From assembly GCA_036824005.1 (NCBI GenBank), contig DAITBA010000009.1, positions 1 through 64,000 of the forward strand: 64,000 nucleotides of DNA. Reading direction: 5' to 3'. Made by a program: the position numbers and the translations under genes. This DNA is from DAITBA01 sp036824005 (GTDB taxonomy: Bacteria > Pseudomonadota > Gammaproteobacteria > Burkholderiales > Rhodocyclaceae). The notes under the pieces were generated by a model. That model was not told the origin of the DNA. It was given only the letters and a program-made list of their open reading frames with translations, and made no database searches. Positions 55,693 to 64,000 of this stretch are shown one piece after another. Position 1 is the first letter of the stretch, and every line of letters begins with the position of its first letter.

Positions 55693-56156
55693 TGGACTGG
55701 AAACCGGCACTGTTGTTCCTGCACATCGCCAGCGACGTGGTCTGGGTCGGCGGCATGTTCTTCGCATACATGTGCCTGCGGCCCGTCGCCGCGAGCCAGT
55801 TACCGCCGCCACAGCGTCTGCCGCTGTGGGCCGCTGTCTTTGCCGGTTTCTTTCCGTGGGTCTGGCTGTCGGCGGCGCTGCTTCTTGCCACCGGCCTTAC
55901 CATGTTGCTCGAGGTGGGCCTCGCCCACGCACCCCTGCACTGGCATCTCATGTTCGCCGTCGGTGTTGTCATGATGCTGATCTTCGGCTTCGTGTTCTTC
56001 GTGCCCTACCAGCGCCTGCAACGGGCTGTCGCCGCGCAGCAGTGGTCAGACGGTGGTGCGGCGCTGAACCGGATCCGCCGCCTCGTGGGCATCAATTTGA
56101 GCCTGGGGGCAATCAACATCGCCGTCGCCACGCTCGGCCATTGGCTAAGCCACTGA
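55692..56156 (+). CDS. CopD-like small membrane protein
   Basis: Integral membrane protein of 154 residues with four hydrophobic segments (LLFLHIASDVVWVGGMFFAY, then LWAAVFAGFFPWVWLSAALL, LMFAVGVVMMLIFGFVFFVP, GINLSLGAINIAVATLGHWL). The early His in FLHIASDVVWVGG and the late His near the C-terminus are spaced as in the CopD/cytochrome-b-like haem or copper-associated family. The ATG overlaps the rnhB stop by one base. Function is not established. It converges on senB with only 5 bp between the stops. Confidence 0.7.
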   Translation: MDWKPALLFLHIASDVVWVGGMFFAYMCLRPVAASQLPPPQRLPLWAAVFAGFFPWVWLSAALLLATGLTMLLEVGLAHAPLHWHLMFAVGVVMMLIFGFVFFVPYQRLQRAVAAQQWSDGGAALNRIRRLVGINLSLGAINIAVATLGHWLSH

Positions 56157-56161
56157 ACAGA

Positions 56162-57118
56162 TTACGACAGTTCCGCCAGCAGCCGCTGCCACGCTTCGAC
56201 CTCCCTTTCCGGGGCGACCAACGGGCGGCGCGCCTGCACCGCCGATGCCAGACGGGCGAGAAATGCCGGCTCGTAATAGGCGCGCAGGAGCAAGCGGGCG
56301 AGCGCGTATTCGTCCTCCAAAGGATAATAGGCGGGGTAGTCCGCACCCAGCATGCCGCGGTTGCCGGCAATGTCCGAGGCGATTACGGGTACACCGTGGG
56401 CGATTGCTTCCGACACCACGTGGGCGCCGCCCTCCATGCGCGAGCTGATGACCATGACATGACTGCCGGCGAGCAGCCGCAGCGCCTTCCAGTGCGGCAC
56501 CTCGCCGATCCAGCGGTAGCGCGACTCCGTGCGCATCAATGTTCGCGCCTCAGCCTCCATTTCGGGGCTCATGGGTTTGCCCGCCTGGATCAGTTCGAAG
56601 CGCAGATCCGCAGGCACGTGGCGCAGCGCCAGGCCGGCGCGGAATGGATCCTTCTCCTCGCGCAGGTGGCCGAGCACGCAGACACGGAACGTGCGCTGCG
56701 GTGGCCGATGGGGCACGCGGGCGACTTCCGACTGGTAGATCACGCGGGCCAGCGCCCGCTGCGCCGGGGTCAGTTCCTCCGGCCCGACCTCCTGAAGCAC
56801 GACAAAGCGGGTTGCGAGATCAAGTGAATGCTGCGCTTGCATCGAGGTGCGGATGTCGCGGTAGAGATCGGTGCCGGTCAGCGCCAGGATCAAGGGCTTG
56901 TCCGGCGCATCATCGTGGAAAGCCTGCACGGAGGCGTGGCTGCGCCGCGCATGCAGCGCGATCATGATGTCGGCCCCCTCGCCGCGCCATTCGGTGGTGA
57001 TGTCGACGTCATGGCCGAGCCGACGCAGGATGCGTGCCCAGCGCGTTGCCGTGTTGCGGTTGCCGCTGCGCGAGCCCGGCGCCGCTGGCGTGACAATGAC
57101 AACTTTCTTTGTAGGCAT
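56162..57118 (-). CDS. senB: Selenoneine pathway glycosyltransferase SenB (selenosugar synthase)
   Basis: GT-B fold protein of 318 residues that I recognise as the TIGR04348-type family now assigned to SenB. SenB uses selenophosphate and a UDP-sugar to form a carbon-selenium bond, giving a selenosugar. Visible features are KKVVIVTPAAPGSRSGNRNT at the N-terminus (nucleotide-sugar glycosyltransferase start with GNRNTA), LILALTGTDLYRDI and SRMEGGAHVVSEAIAHGVPV, the donor-binding acidic segment. The ATG at 57118 fits this N-terminus. It is divergent from senA with only 37 bp between the starts, and this pairing is the main support. The third gene, senC (a SelD-like selenophosphate synthase), is not here. 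Confidence 0.8.
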   Translation of the reverse strand: MPTKKVVIVTPAAPGSRSGNRNTATRWARILRRLGHDVDITTEWRGEGADIMIALHARRSHASVQAFHDDAPDKPLILALTGTDLYRDIRTSMQAQHSLDLATRFVVLQEVGPEELTPAQRALARVIYQSEVARVPHRPPQRTFRVCVLGHLREEKDPFRAGLALRHVPADLRFELIQAGKPMSPEMEAEARTLMRTESRYRWIGEVPHWKALRLLAGSHVMVISSRMEGGAHVVSEAIAHGVPVIASDIAGNRGMLGADYPAYYPLEDEYALARLLLRAYYEPAFLARLASAVQARRPLVAPEREVEAWQRLLAELS

Positions 57119-57155
57119 TAGACTGCGACGCTCATTCCGACGAATTGCCTGCGAC

Positions 57156-58466
57156 ATGAAAACCTACGATCTACCACGTTCCCGCGCTACGGTGGCCGAT
57201 CTGGCGGCAGGGCTGCGCGACAGCCATGACACGACTCTGCGCTGCATGACCGGCTACGAAGGCGAGAGCTGGCGCGGCACCTACCTGCCGATCGTCAACC
57301 CGCCGCTGTGGGAGGTGGGCCATGTCGGCTGGTTTCTGGAGCGGTGGTGCCTGCGCGGGGCGCGCTATCCCGAAGCGCCTTCCCTCATGGCCAACGCCGA
57401 TCGCCTTTACGATTCCATGCGCATTGCCCACGCCGCCCGCTGGTTTTTGCCGCTACCCGAGCCCCAAGCGACGCTCGACTACGTGGCGCGCGTGACTGAC
57501 ATCGTGCTCGAGCGCGCCGACCGCGGGGCATTGAGCCCCGACGAAGCATATTACATTGAGCTGTCCCTTTACCACCAGGACATGCACAACGAGGCCTTCA
57601 CCTACACGCGGCAGACGCTCGGCGGCGCCAATCCCGCCGGTGTAGACGTGCGGCACGCGGAAACGGTCGTGGCAGCGGACGTTGAAGGAGACGTGGCGAT
57701 CCCTGCCGGGGTGCTCTCGCTCGGCTCGACCCGGGATGACGGTTGGGTGTTCGACAACGAGAAGTGGGCGCACGTGGTGGACGTGCCGGGCTTCGCCATC
57801 GCACGGCGCACCGTCACCAATGCAGAGTTTCTGGCTTTCGTCGAAGATGGCGGCTACCGGCGGCGCGAACTGTGGAGTGACGCGGGCTGGCGTTGGCGCG
57901 AGGAGGCGGGGCGGAGCCATCCGATTTACTGGCGCTGCAGCGACGGTTGGCAGCAGCGCGTCTTCGACCAATGGCACGCGCTCGCCGCCGATCTGCCCGT
58001 GGTACATGTGAATGCCCATGAGGCGGAGGCTTGGTGCCGCTGGGCGGGACGCCGGCTGCCGACGGAAGCGGAGTGGGAACGCGCTGCCGCCACGGCGCCC
58101 GACGAGCCGGCGAAGCGCCGCCATCCCTGGGGTGATGAGCCGGCCGATGCCGCGCGCGCCAACCTCGACTCCGCGGGGCTGGTCGCGGCGAATGCCTGCC
58201 CCGCCGGCGACAGTGGCTGGGGTTGCCGGCTCATGCTCGGCAACGTGTGGGAGTGGACGTCGACCGTGTTCGAGCCCTACCCAGGCTTCGCCGTCGACCC
58301 CTACGAGGACTACTCGCGCCCCTGGTTCGGCAATCATCGGGTGCTCCGCGGCGGCAGCTTCGCCACCAAGCCGCGCATCGCCCGCAACGCCTATCGAAAT
58401 TTCTATACGCCCGATCGGGCCGACGTGTTTTGCGGCTTTCGCACCTGCGCCCTGAATGCTGAATGA
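57156..58466 (+). CDS. senA: Selenoneine synthase SenA (EgtB-like)
   Basis: Non-haem iron enzyme of the EgtB/SenA group, 436 residues. The N-terminal DinB-like domain supplies the metal site: His56 in EVGHVGWFLERW and the H-x3-H-x-E motif YHQDMHNEAF (His140, His144, Glu146). The C-terminal FGE-sulfatase domain has GNVWEWTSTVFEPYPGF, HRVLRGGSFATKPRIARN and FCGFRTC. EgtB joins cysteine sulfur to hercynine, and SenA joins a selenosugar to hercynine. The adjacent senB makes SenA the better call, although an ergothioneine-type activity cannot be excluded from sequence. egtD is not in the window. The stop overlaps the next ATG. Confidence 0.78.
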   Translation: MKTYDLPRSRATVADLAAGLRDSHDTTLRCMTGYEGESWRGTYLPIVNPPLWEVGHVGWFLERWCLRGARYPEAPSLMANADRLYDSMRIAHAARWFLPLPEPQATLDYVARVTDIVLERADRGALSPDEAYYIELSLYHQDMHNEAFTYTRQTLGGANPAGVDVRHAETVVAADVEGDVAIPAGVLSLGSTRDDGWVFDNEKWAHVVDVPGFAIARRTVTNAEFLAFVEDGGYRRRELWSDAGWRWREEAGRSHPIYWRCSDGWQQRVFDQWHALAADLPVVHVNAHEAEAWCRWAGRRLPTEAEWERAAATAPDEPAKRRHPWGDEPADAARANLDSAGLVAANACPAGDSGWGCRLMLGNVWEWTSTVFEPYPGFAVDPYEDYSRPWFGNHRVLRGGSFATKPRIARNAYRNFYTPDRADVFCGFRTCALNAE

Positions 58467-59248
58467 AGCGCATCACCTCGCGCGACAACCCGACGGTGAA
58501 GGCGCTGCACGCGCTGGCGCACTCGGGCCGCGAGCGGCGCAAGCAGGGCCGGACGATCCTCGACGGGTTGCATCTCCTCGAAGCCTATTGGTCCCGGCAC
58601 GGCGCGCCGGAGCAGCTCGCCGTCAGTGACCACGGCCTGCAGCAGGCGGAGATCGCCGCTTTTCTCGACGCCCATCCGGAGGGTAGCCGCGTCGCGTTGC
58701 CGGACGTGCTATTCGAGCATGTGAGTCCGGTGGTGACGCCCACCGGCATTCTGGCGCTCATCGACATCCCGCACCCGCCGCCGCAGGGTAGGCTCGAAGG
58801 TTCGTGCGTGCTGCTCGACGCCATTCAGGATGCCGGCAACCTCGGCTCCATCCTGCGCAGCGCGGCGGCCGCTGGCGTCCAAGACGTGCTTCTCGGCGCG
58901 GGTTGTGCCCAAGTGTGGTCGCCGCGCGTGCTGCGGGCCGCGATGGGCGCCCATTTCGTGCTGCGCGTGCACGAACACGGGTGGCTGCCGAATGCCCTGG
59001 CGAACTATGGTGGAAGGATCGTCGCCACGGTGCTCGACGCGAAGACGTCGCTCTTTGATCTCGATCTGCGCGGGCCTGTCGCGTGGCTGTTTGGCAACGA
59101 AGGCGCGGGCCTGCCATCAGAACTGGCCGCGCTGGCCACCGACTCGGTGTGCATTCCCATGCCGGGCGAGGCGGAATCGCTCAACGTTGCCGCGGCGGCG
59201 GCGGTGTGTCTGTTCGAGGAGGTCAGGCAGAAGCGGCACCACCCGTAG
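58463..59248 (+). CDS. TrmH/SpoU-family RNA 2'-O-methyltransferase
   Basis: SPOUT methyltransferase of 261 residues acting on the ribose of rRNA or tRNA. An N-terminal substrate-binding domain (KRITSRDNPTVKALHALAHS) precedes the SpoU core with motif 1 LDAIQDAGNLGSILRSAAAA, motif 2 VAWLFGNEGAGLPSEL and motif 3 IPMPGEAESLNVAAAAAVCL. The domain order is that of the RlmB-like or TsnR-like group. The target nucleotide is not predictable. The ATG overlaps the senA stop, so it is co-transcribed with it, with no obvious functional link. Confidence 0.87.
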   Translation: MKRITSRDNPTVKALHALAHSGRERRKQGRTILDGLHLLEAYWSRHGAPEQLAVSDHGLQQAEIAAFLDAHPEGSRVALPDVLFEHVSPVVTPTGILALIDIPHPPPQGRLEGSCVLLDAIQDAGNLGSILRSAAAAGVQDVLLGAGCAQVWSPRVLRAAMGAHFVLRVHEHGWLPNALANYGGRIVATVLDAKTSLFDLDLRGPVAWLFGNEGAGLPSELAALATDSVCIPMPGEAESLNVAAAAAVCLFEEVRQKRHHP

Positions 59249-59525
59249 TCCGCGGGGGACGCCGGGCGAGATTTCGGCGGGGTTCGCACAGGGCACCGCT
59301 GCTGCCGCGCAGCCCCGGCCTGCTTGGGCAATCCGCCGGCACGCATATCCCAAGCATATTGCGTTGGGCATACCGCCTTCCCCTCAAGCCGCCGCCGCGC
59401 CGGTCGTAAAAGCTGTACGGATAGGACGACGGGCCGGACGCGCATTGCCCTCGTGCCGGCCCGCCCAGCGGCGCATTCTCTCGCGGGCCCGCCGGCTTCT
59501 TGCCAACCACGCGTAGGAGTCGAAC
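59249..59525. other. Intergenic region before the PAS/MCP pair
   Basis: 277 bp with no convincing gene, palindrome or promoter box. It presumably holds the promoter of the chemoreceptor pair. Confidence 0.4.
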
Positions 59526-60044
59526 TTGAAACGGGCCATTACGCCAACCAGCGCCGAGCGCATGATGCGCGAAGGGGATTTCATCGTCTCCAAGACCGAC
59601 CGCAAAGGCATCATCACCTATGGCAATCCGATCTTCATTGAGTTCTCCGGCTACTCGGAAGACGAGCTGATCGGCAGCCAGCACAACATCATCCGCCACC
59701 CGGACATGCCGCGGTCGGCCTTCAAGCTGGTGTGGGACACCATCCAGTCGGGCAAGGAGGTTTTCGCCTATGTCAAGAATATGTCCAAGGATGGCGGTTT
59801 CTACTGGGTGTTCGCCCACATCACGCCCGACGTCGGAGGCGACGGCAGCGTGGTCGGCTATACCTCCGTGCGCCGCTGCCCGAAACGCGAGGCAATCGCC
59901 AAGATCGAGCCGGTGTATCGCCAGATGCTCGAAGTGGAGAAGCGCGCCGGCGCGCGCGATGCCTTGTCCGCGGGCACGCAGGTGCTGCTGGATCTCCTGG
60001 CAAAGACGGGGATGAGCTATGAAGAACTGGTTTTCTCGCTTTGA
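59526..60044 (+). CDS. PAS-domain protein, sensor half of an Aer-like receptor
   Basis: Cytoplasmic protein of 172 residues with a single PAS domain of the Aer type: GDFIVSKTDRKGIITYGNPI, then FSGYSEDELIGSQHNIIRHP (the RHPDMP motif of Aer-like FAD-binding PAS domains), and FYWVFAHITPD. In Aer this domain binds FAD and senses redox state. The start is a TTG at 59526, supported by TAGGAG 6 bp upstream. It overlaps the MCP gene by 26 bp in a different frame. I infer that the two proteins act together as a split energy-taxis receptor. Confidence 0.8.
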   Translation: MKRAITPTSAERMMREGDFIVSKTDRKGIITYGNPIFIEFSGYSEDELIGSQHNIIRHPDMPRSAFKLVWDTIQSGKEVFAYVKNMSKDGGFYWVFAHITPDVGGDGSVVGYTSVRRCPKREAIAKIEPVYRQMLEVEKRAGARDALSAGTQVLLDLLAKTGMSYEELVFSL

Positions 60045-61305
60045 CCGCCGCTCGATAGCGGTCGCGTTGATTGCACTGGGCGCCGCAGCCGCCTTCTGGA
60101 GCCCCTGGGGCGCGCTAGTAGTGGCTACCGCCGCCGGAACCGCACTGCTGTGGCCTGCGCCGGGCCGGACGACCGAGTTGCCGGACCTCGACGCTCTGCT
60201 GCGCGACATCGGCGCCGGCAAACTCGTCGGTCGCTTGCCCCGCGCCTTCGTCGATCCGACGCTCGAATCGATCCGACGCAACCTCAACTCGGCGCTGGAT
60301 CAGACCGAGACTGCCTTTCGCGAGATCCTCGGCGGCCTGCAGGCCTCGGCCCAGGGACGTTCCTCGCGCCGGCTTCAAGTCACCGGCCTACATGGAACCT
60401 TCGCCAAGGTGCTGACGGAGATGCAGGCGGTGATCGACGAGTTGGATACCGCGCATGAGTCCGTCGCCCGCGACGCGTTGCTGTCGCGTATCTTCCTGCG
60501 CTCCGAGCGCGGCCTGTCCCACGCCATCGACCATGTAAGTACCGCGCTTGCCGACGTCGGCGGTAACTCGGCGCAGTCCGAATCCCTCGCCGGGTCCTTC
60601 GCCGAATCTGCCAAGAACATGGCCAGCGCGGCAGATCGCATGTCGAAAGCGCTCGGCGATGCGCAGGTATCGGCCGAACGCGGCACGGCCGCGCTCGCCG
60701 AACTCGGCAACAAGGCCAAAGGGATCCACCAACTGACCGGGCAGATCGACTGTATTGCCAAGCAAACCAATCTCTTGGCGCTGAATGCGGCCATTGAGGC
60801 GGCGCGCGCGGGGGAGTCCGGGCGCGGATTTGCCATCGTGGCCGATGAGGTGCGCAAATTGGCCGACCAGGCGCAGCGATCGGCGGAGGAAATCGCCAGC
60901 GCCATCTCGGCCATGGCCACGGCCATGGCAACCGCCCAAGGCGAGATGGGCACCCTGAACGATTCGGTGACTGCGGCGCGCACTACCGCCGGCGAGTTCA
61001 GCGAGAAACTGGACGGCTCGGCGGATTCTGCCGTCAGGGTTGCGAGCCTTGCCGCCGCAATCGGCAGGGGCGCGCATGCCATGGAGAAGTCGATGTCGCT
61101 GGTTTCCCTTGCCCAGCGGGCGCGCGCCGACGCCAACATGATCCTCCACGGCACGGAGGTGAATGTGAACAGCTTGTCAGAGACGGAACGCGAGGCAGTC
61201 ACGATCGTGCGTTCGCGGCGCTGGGTCAAGGGTAGTACCGATCGCGATGCGCTGGTCGAGATCTACGATCACCTGTTCGAGAACATCGAAGCTCAGATGC
61301 AATGA
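60019..61305 (+). CDS. Methyl-accepting chemotaxis protein, transducer half of an Aer-like receptor
   Basis: Membrane chemoreceptor of 428 residues. Residues 12-46 form a hydrophobic hairpin (AVALIALGAAAAFWSPWG, LVVATAAGTALLWP) with no periplasmic domain, as in Aer. A linker follows, then the MCP signalling domain with the conserved hairpin tip KQTNLLALNAAIEAARAGES, GRGFAIVADEVRKLADQAQR and SAEEIA. There is no CheB/CheR tether motif at the C-terminus. It starts inside the PAS gene in the +1 frame. Without that PAS protein it would have no sensor domain, which argues for a partnership. Confidence 0.85.
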   Translation: MKNWFSRFDRRSIAVALIALGAAAAFWSPWGALVVATAAGTALLWPAPGRTTELPDLDALLRDIGAGKLVGRLPRAFVDPTLESIRRNLNSALDQTETAFREILGGLQASAQGRSSRRLQVTGLHGTFAKVLTEMQAVIDELDTAHESVARDALLSRIFLRSERGLSHAIDHVSTALADVGGNSAQSESLAGSFAESAKNMASAADRMSKALGDAQVSAERGTAALAELGNKAKGIHQLTGQIDCIAKQTNLLALNAAIEAARAGESGRGFAIVADEVRKLADQAQRSAEEIASAISAMATAMATAQGEMGTLNDSVTAARTTAGEFSEKLDGSADSAVRVASLAAAIGRGAHAMEKSMSLVSLAQRARADANMILHGTEVNVNSLSETEREAVTIVRSRRWVKGSTDRDALVEIYDHLFENIEAQMQ

Positions 61306-61423
61306 GCCGCGGGGCGGCTTGCCACAACTCGCAGGCAGGGAAGTAAACTGCAGGGCGTGGCAGCCAGCGTTTCCCGGTACGGGAAGCGCGCGAGGCGCGA
61401 CCACGGCGCGCGAACGAGGCCCC

Positions 61424-63046
61424 ATGAACCTCGCCCACTGTCTGCTTCATGCCTTGAAGGACCACGGTGCCCGGGAGATCTTCGGCATTCCCGGCGATTT
61501 CGCGCTGGCGCTGTTCAAGGTCATGGAAGAATCAAGGATCCTGTCGCTGTACACGCTGAGCCACGAGCCGGGTGTGGGCTTCGCCGCGGATGCCGCAGCG
61601 CGCTTCCACTCCGGCCTGAGCGTAGCGGCGGTGACCTACGGCGCCGGGGCGCTGAACATGGTCAATCCGGTCGCCGCGGCCTACGCGGAGAAGTCGCCCG
61701 TGGTGGTGATTTCCGGGGCGCCCGGCAAGGGCGAAAGCCGAGCCGGCTTGCAACTGCATCACCAGGCGAAAACACTGGACTCGCAGCTGCGCGTGTTCAC
61801 CGAGATAACCTGTGATCAGGCGCGGCTAGACGACGCGCAACGGGCGCCGGCGGACATTGCCCGGGTGCTTTCCAGCTGCCTCGTCAATTCCCTTCCCGTT
61901 TATGTCGAATTGCCGCGGGACATGGTCGATGTCCCCTGCGAACCTGTCGTTGCCCTGACGCCGCCGGCATGCGATGGTGAGGCGCTTGCGGCCTGCGTCG
62001 ATGAGGTGCTGGCTGCCATCGCGCGGGCAAAGTCGCCCGTGATGATGGTGGGCGTCGAAGTGCGCCGCTACGGATTGGAGGCAAAGGTGGCGGAACTGGC
62101 TCGCCGGCTGGGCATGCCGGTGGCGACCAGCTTCATGGGCCGGGGGCTCCTGGCGGGCACGGACGCGCCGCTCGTCGGTACCTACCTCGGCCTGGCGGGC
62201 ACGGCCGAGGTAACCGAGCTTGTGGAGACTTCCGACGCGCTGCTGCTGCTCGGCGTCATCATTTCCGACACGAACTTCGGTGTCTCGGCGCGCCAGATCG
62301 ACCTGCGCAGAACGATCCAGGCGCTGAACGGCCGGGTCACCCTCGGCTTCCACATTTATCCCCAGATTCCGCTCGCCGCGCTGGTGGACGCGCTGCTCGA
62401 TCGCCTGCCGCCGCGCTGTCCGGCGTCGCCGCTGGCGCAGGCGGTTTATCCCCACGGACTGAAGGCGGACGACAAACCGATCACGCCCACCGATATCGCC
62501 ACGGCGGTAAACGATCTGATCGCTACCCACGGCGCCATGCCGATCGCATCGGACATCGGCGACTGCCTCTTTACCGCGATGGACATCGAGCAGACGGCGC
62601 TGGTCGCACCTGGTTACTACGCCACCATGGGCTTCGGCGTGCCGGCCGGCCTGGGGCTGCAGGCGGCCAGTGGCCGGCGGCCGCTGATTCTGGTCGGCGA
62701 CGGTGCTTTCCAGATGACCGGCTGGGAATTGGGCAACTGCCGCCGCTATGGCTGGGACCCGATCGTGATCGTGTTCAACAACTCCGGCTGGGAGATGCTG
62801 CGTACCTTCCAGCCGGAGTCGGCCTTCAACGATCTCGACGACTGGCGCTTCGCCGACATGGCGGCAGGACTGGGCGGGGAGGGTGTGCGGGTGGCGACGC
62901 GGCGCGGGCTGCAGGACGCGCTGGCGCGGGCGGTGGCGACACGCGGCCGGTTTCAGCTCATCGAGGTCATGATCCCGCGCGGCGTGCTGTCCTCGACACT
63001 GTCGCGCTTCGTCAATGCGGTGAAGCGGCTACAGGCGCCGAAGTAG
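61424..63046 (+). CDS. Thiamine diphosphate-dependent phenylpyruvate/indolepyruvate decarboxylase
   Basis: TPP enzyme of 540 residues that decarboxylates an aromatic 2-oxo acid to the aldehyde, as in the Ehrlich route and, with indolepyruvate, in auxin synthesis. The N-terminal PYR domain has IFGIPGDFALALFKVMEES and catalytic Glu48 in SHEPGVGFAADAA. A central domain follows. The C-terminal PP domain has the ThDP motif VGDGAFQMTGWELGNC through IVIVFNNSGWEML. It resembles the Azospirillum-type phenylpyruvate decarboxylase/IpdC group more than yeast-type pyruvate decarboxylase. The ATG at 61424 is chosen because the upstream frame overlaps the MCP. Substrate preference is inferred. Confidence 0.82.
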   Translation: MNLAHCLLHALKDHGAREIFGIPGDFALALFKVMEESRILSLYTLSHEPGVGFAADAAARFHSGLSVAAVTYGAGALNMVNPVAAAYAEKSPVVVISGAPGKGESRAGLQLHHQAKTLDSQLRVFTEITCDQARLDDAQRAPADIARVLSSCLVNSLPVYVELPRDMVDVPCEPVVALTPPACDGEALAACVDEVLAAIARAKSPVMMVGVEVRRYGLEAKVAELARRLGMPVATSFMGRGLLAGTDAPLVGTYLGLAGTAEVTELVETSDALLLLGVIISDTNFGVSARQIDLRRTIQALNGRVTLGFHIYPQIPLAALVDALLDRLPPRCPASPLAQAVYPHGLKADDKPITPTDIATAVNDLIATHGAMPIASDIGDCLFTAMDIEQTALVAPGYYATMGFGVPAGLGLQAASGRRPLILVGDGAFQMTGWELGNCRRYGWDPIVIVFNNSGWEMLRTFQPESAFNDLDDWRFADMAAGLGGEGVRVATRRGLQDALARAVATRGRFQLIEVMIPRGVLSSTLSRFVNAVKRLQAPK

Positions 63047-63057
63047 GCGCCGGAGGG

Positions 63058-64000
63058 TCAGTGCTTGGCGTCCTCCAGCAGCGCGACGGCATCGAATTCG
63101 CGCTGATTGCGCTCATGCCGGCGCTTCACCAGGTGCATGGTGCTTGCCACGAAGAGGCCAAAAAGCACAATAATGGCATAGATCGAAAGCTCGGCCTTGA
63201 TCAGGGCGGCGTACAGGCCGGTCATGACGAGAATGCTCAGGTTCTCGTTGAAGTTCTGCACGGCAATCGAGTGGCCCGCGCCCATGAGGATGTGACCGCG
63301 GTGCTGCAGCAATGCATTCATCGGCACGACGAAGAAACCCGCCAGGGCGCCGACGATCACCATGAGCAGCAGGGCAAGCGTAACGTCGCGCACGCCGATC
63401 ATGATGATCACTACCAGCCCCATGGCAATCCCGAGCGGAATGACGCGCACCGAACCGCGCAGGGTGACGAGCTTGGCGGCCATGACGGCTCCGATGGCTA
63501 TGCCGATCGCCACTACCCCCTGCAGCATGCTTGCCTTGGACAGGTCGAGGGTCAGGGCCGATTCAGCCCATTTGATGACGATGAACTGAAGCGTTGCGCC
63601 CGCCCCCCAGAAAAGCGTGGTGACGGCAAGCGAGATCTGGCCCAGTTTGTCACGCCAAAGCAGCTTCAGGCAGTGGGTGAAATCGTGTAGCAGGTAGAGC
63701 GGGTTCTTCTTCAGCACCTTGTGGTCGACTCCGGTGTCGGGAACGTAGAGGTTGAACAGCGCGGCGATGACGTACAGCACGCCGACTATGCTGATGCTCA
63801 TCTCCGGCACGCTATCGATGCCCGTGTCGATGATTGGGAAGTCGATGCTGAGCAGCGCCTGGGCGACGCTCGGCTTGATCAGGGTGCCGCCCAGCACGGT
63901 ACCGAGTATGATCGCCGCCACCGTCAGTCCCTCGATCCAGCCGTTGGCCACGACCAGCAGGCGGTGGGGCAGGTACTCCGTGAGGATGCCGTACTTGGCG
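63058..64000 (-). CDS. lplT: Lysophospholipid transporter LplT, C-terminal part (cut by window edge)
   Basis: MFS-type flippase that returns lysophospholipids such as lyso-PE from the outer leaflet for re-acylation by Aas. The frame is open through 64000 with no start in the window. The upstream codons read KYGILTEYLPHRLLVVANGW, the conserved LplT loop, so a GTG near 63951 is internal and not the true start. At least eight hydrophobic segments are present, including QISLAVTTLFWGAGATLQFI and GFFVVPMNALLQHRGHILMG, both typical of LplT. aas is not seen and may lie beyond the edge. Confidence 0.88.
   Translation of the reverse strand, partial: AKYGILTEYLPHRLLVVANGWIEGLTVAAIILGTVLGGTLIKPSVAQALLSIDFPIIDTGIDSVPEMSISIVGVLYVIAALFNLYVPDTGVDHKVLKKNPLYLLHDFTHCLKLLWRDKLGQISLAVTTLFWGAGATLQFIVIKWAESALTLDLSKASMLQGVVAIGIAIGAVMAAKLVTLRGSVRVIPLGIAMGLVVIIMIGVRDVTLALLLMVIVGALAGFFVVPMNALLQHRGHILMGAGHSIAVQNFNENLSILVMTGLYAALIKAELSIYAIIVLFGLFVASTMHLVKRRHERNQREFDAVALLEDAKH

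Noticed and set aside
61247..61423. N-terminal extension of the decarboxylase overlapping the MCP gene
   Set aside because: The added 59 residues are low-complexity Arg-rich and out of family. The ATG at 61424 gives the standard N-terminus.
63949..63951. GTG start for a short LplT
   Set aside because: The frame continues upstream with the conserved KYGILTE loop to the window edge, so this codon is internal.

Overview
The window is about 64 kb of a GC-rich proteobacterial chromosome, most likely a betaproteobacterium of the Rhodocyclales/Nitrosomonadales type. This rests on gene order and family membership (dapC-dapD-pilU-dapE-prmB, smc-zipA-ligA, map/glnD divergent from rpsB-tsf-pyrH-frr-uppS-cdsA-dxr-rseP-bamA-skp-lpxD-fabZ-lpxA-lpxB-rnhB, short-form QueF, LplT). 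I cannot name the genus. Coding density is high, and no rRNA, tRNA, CRISPR array or intact insertion sequence was seen.

Layout. 1-4.0 kb is the edge of a surface-polysaccharide cluster (hexapeptide acetyltransferase, glycosyltransferase, AsnB-type amidotransferase), visibly less GC-rich than the rest and followed by about 590 bp without a recognisable gene. 4.5-7.2 kb holds a PAS histidine kinase with an Rcp-type response regulator. 7.3-12.9 kb holds PrmB, DapE, PilU, DapD and DapC, all on the minus strand. 12.9-27.3 kb is housekeeping: EamA transporter, QueF, SMC, ZipA, LigA, GalU, a DsrE-like protein, Hpt, an esterase of the PHB-depolymerase family, TypA, an MTA/MTI phosphorylase and peptide deformylase.

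27.3-36.2 kb is the most unusual region. A near-perfect sigma-54 promoter, preceded by palindromes, drives five genes: two Gly/Asn/Ala-rich secreted proteins of about 424 residues, a small secreted protein, a C39-like peptidase, and a large protein with an internal double-glycine motif. Convergent to them lie a FapF-like outer-membrane barrel with an N-terminal coiled coil and a sigma-54 activator with a degenerate receiver domain. I read this as a divergent, rearranged functional-amyloid (Fap-type) secretion locus with its own regulator.

36.6-55.7 kb runs from an AI-2E family permease and GlnD/Map into the translation / undecaprenyl / isoprenoid / outer-membrane-assembly / lipid A supercluster. 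55.7-64 kb contains a CopD-like membrane protein, a divergent pair recognised as the selenoneine genes senB and senA, an rRNA methyltransferase, a split Aer-like redox chemoreceptor (PAS protein plus MCP in overlapping frames), a phenylpyruvate/indolepyruvate decarboxylase, and the C-terminal part of the lysophospholipid transporter LplT, cut by the window edge.
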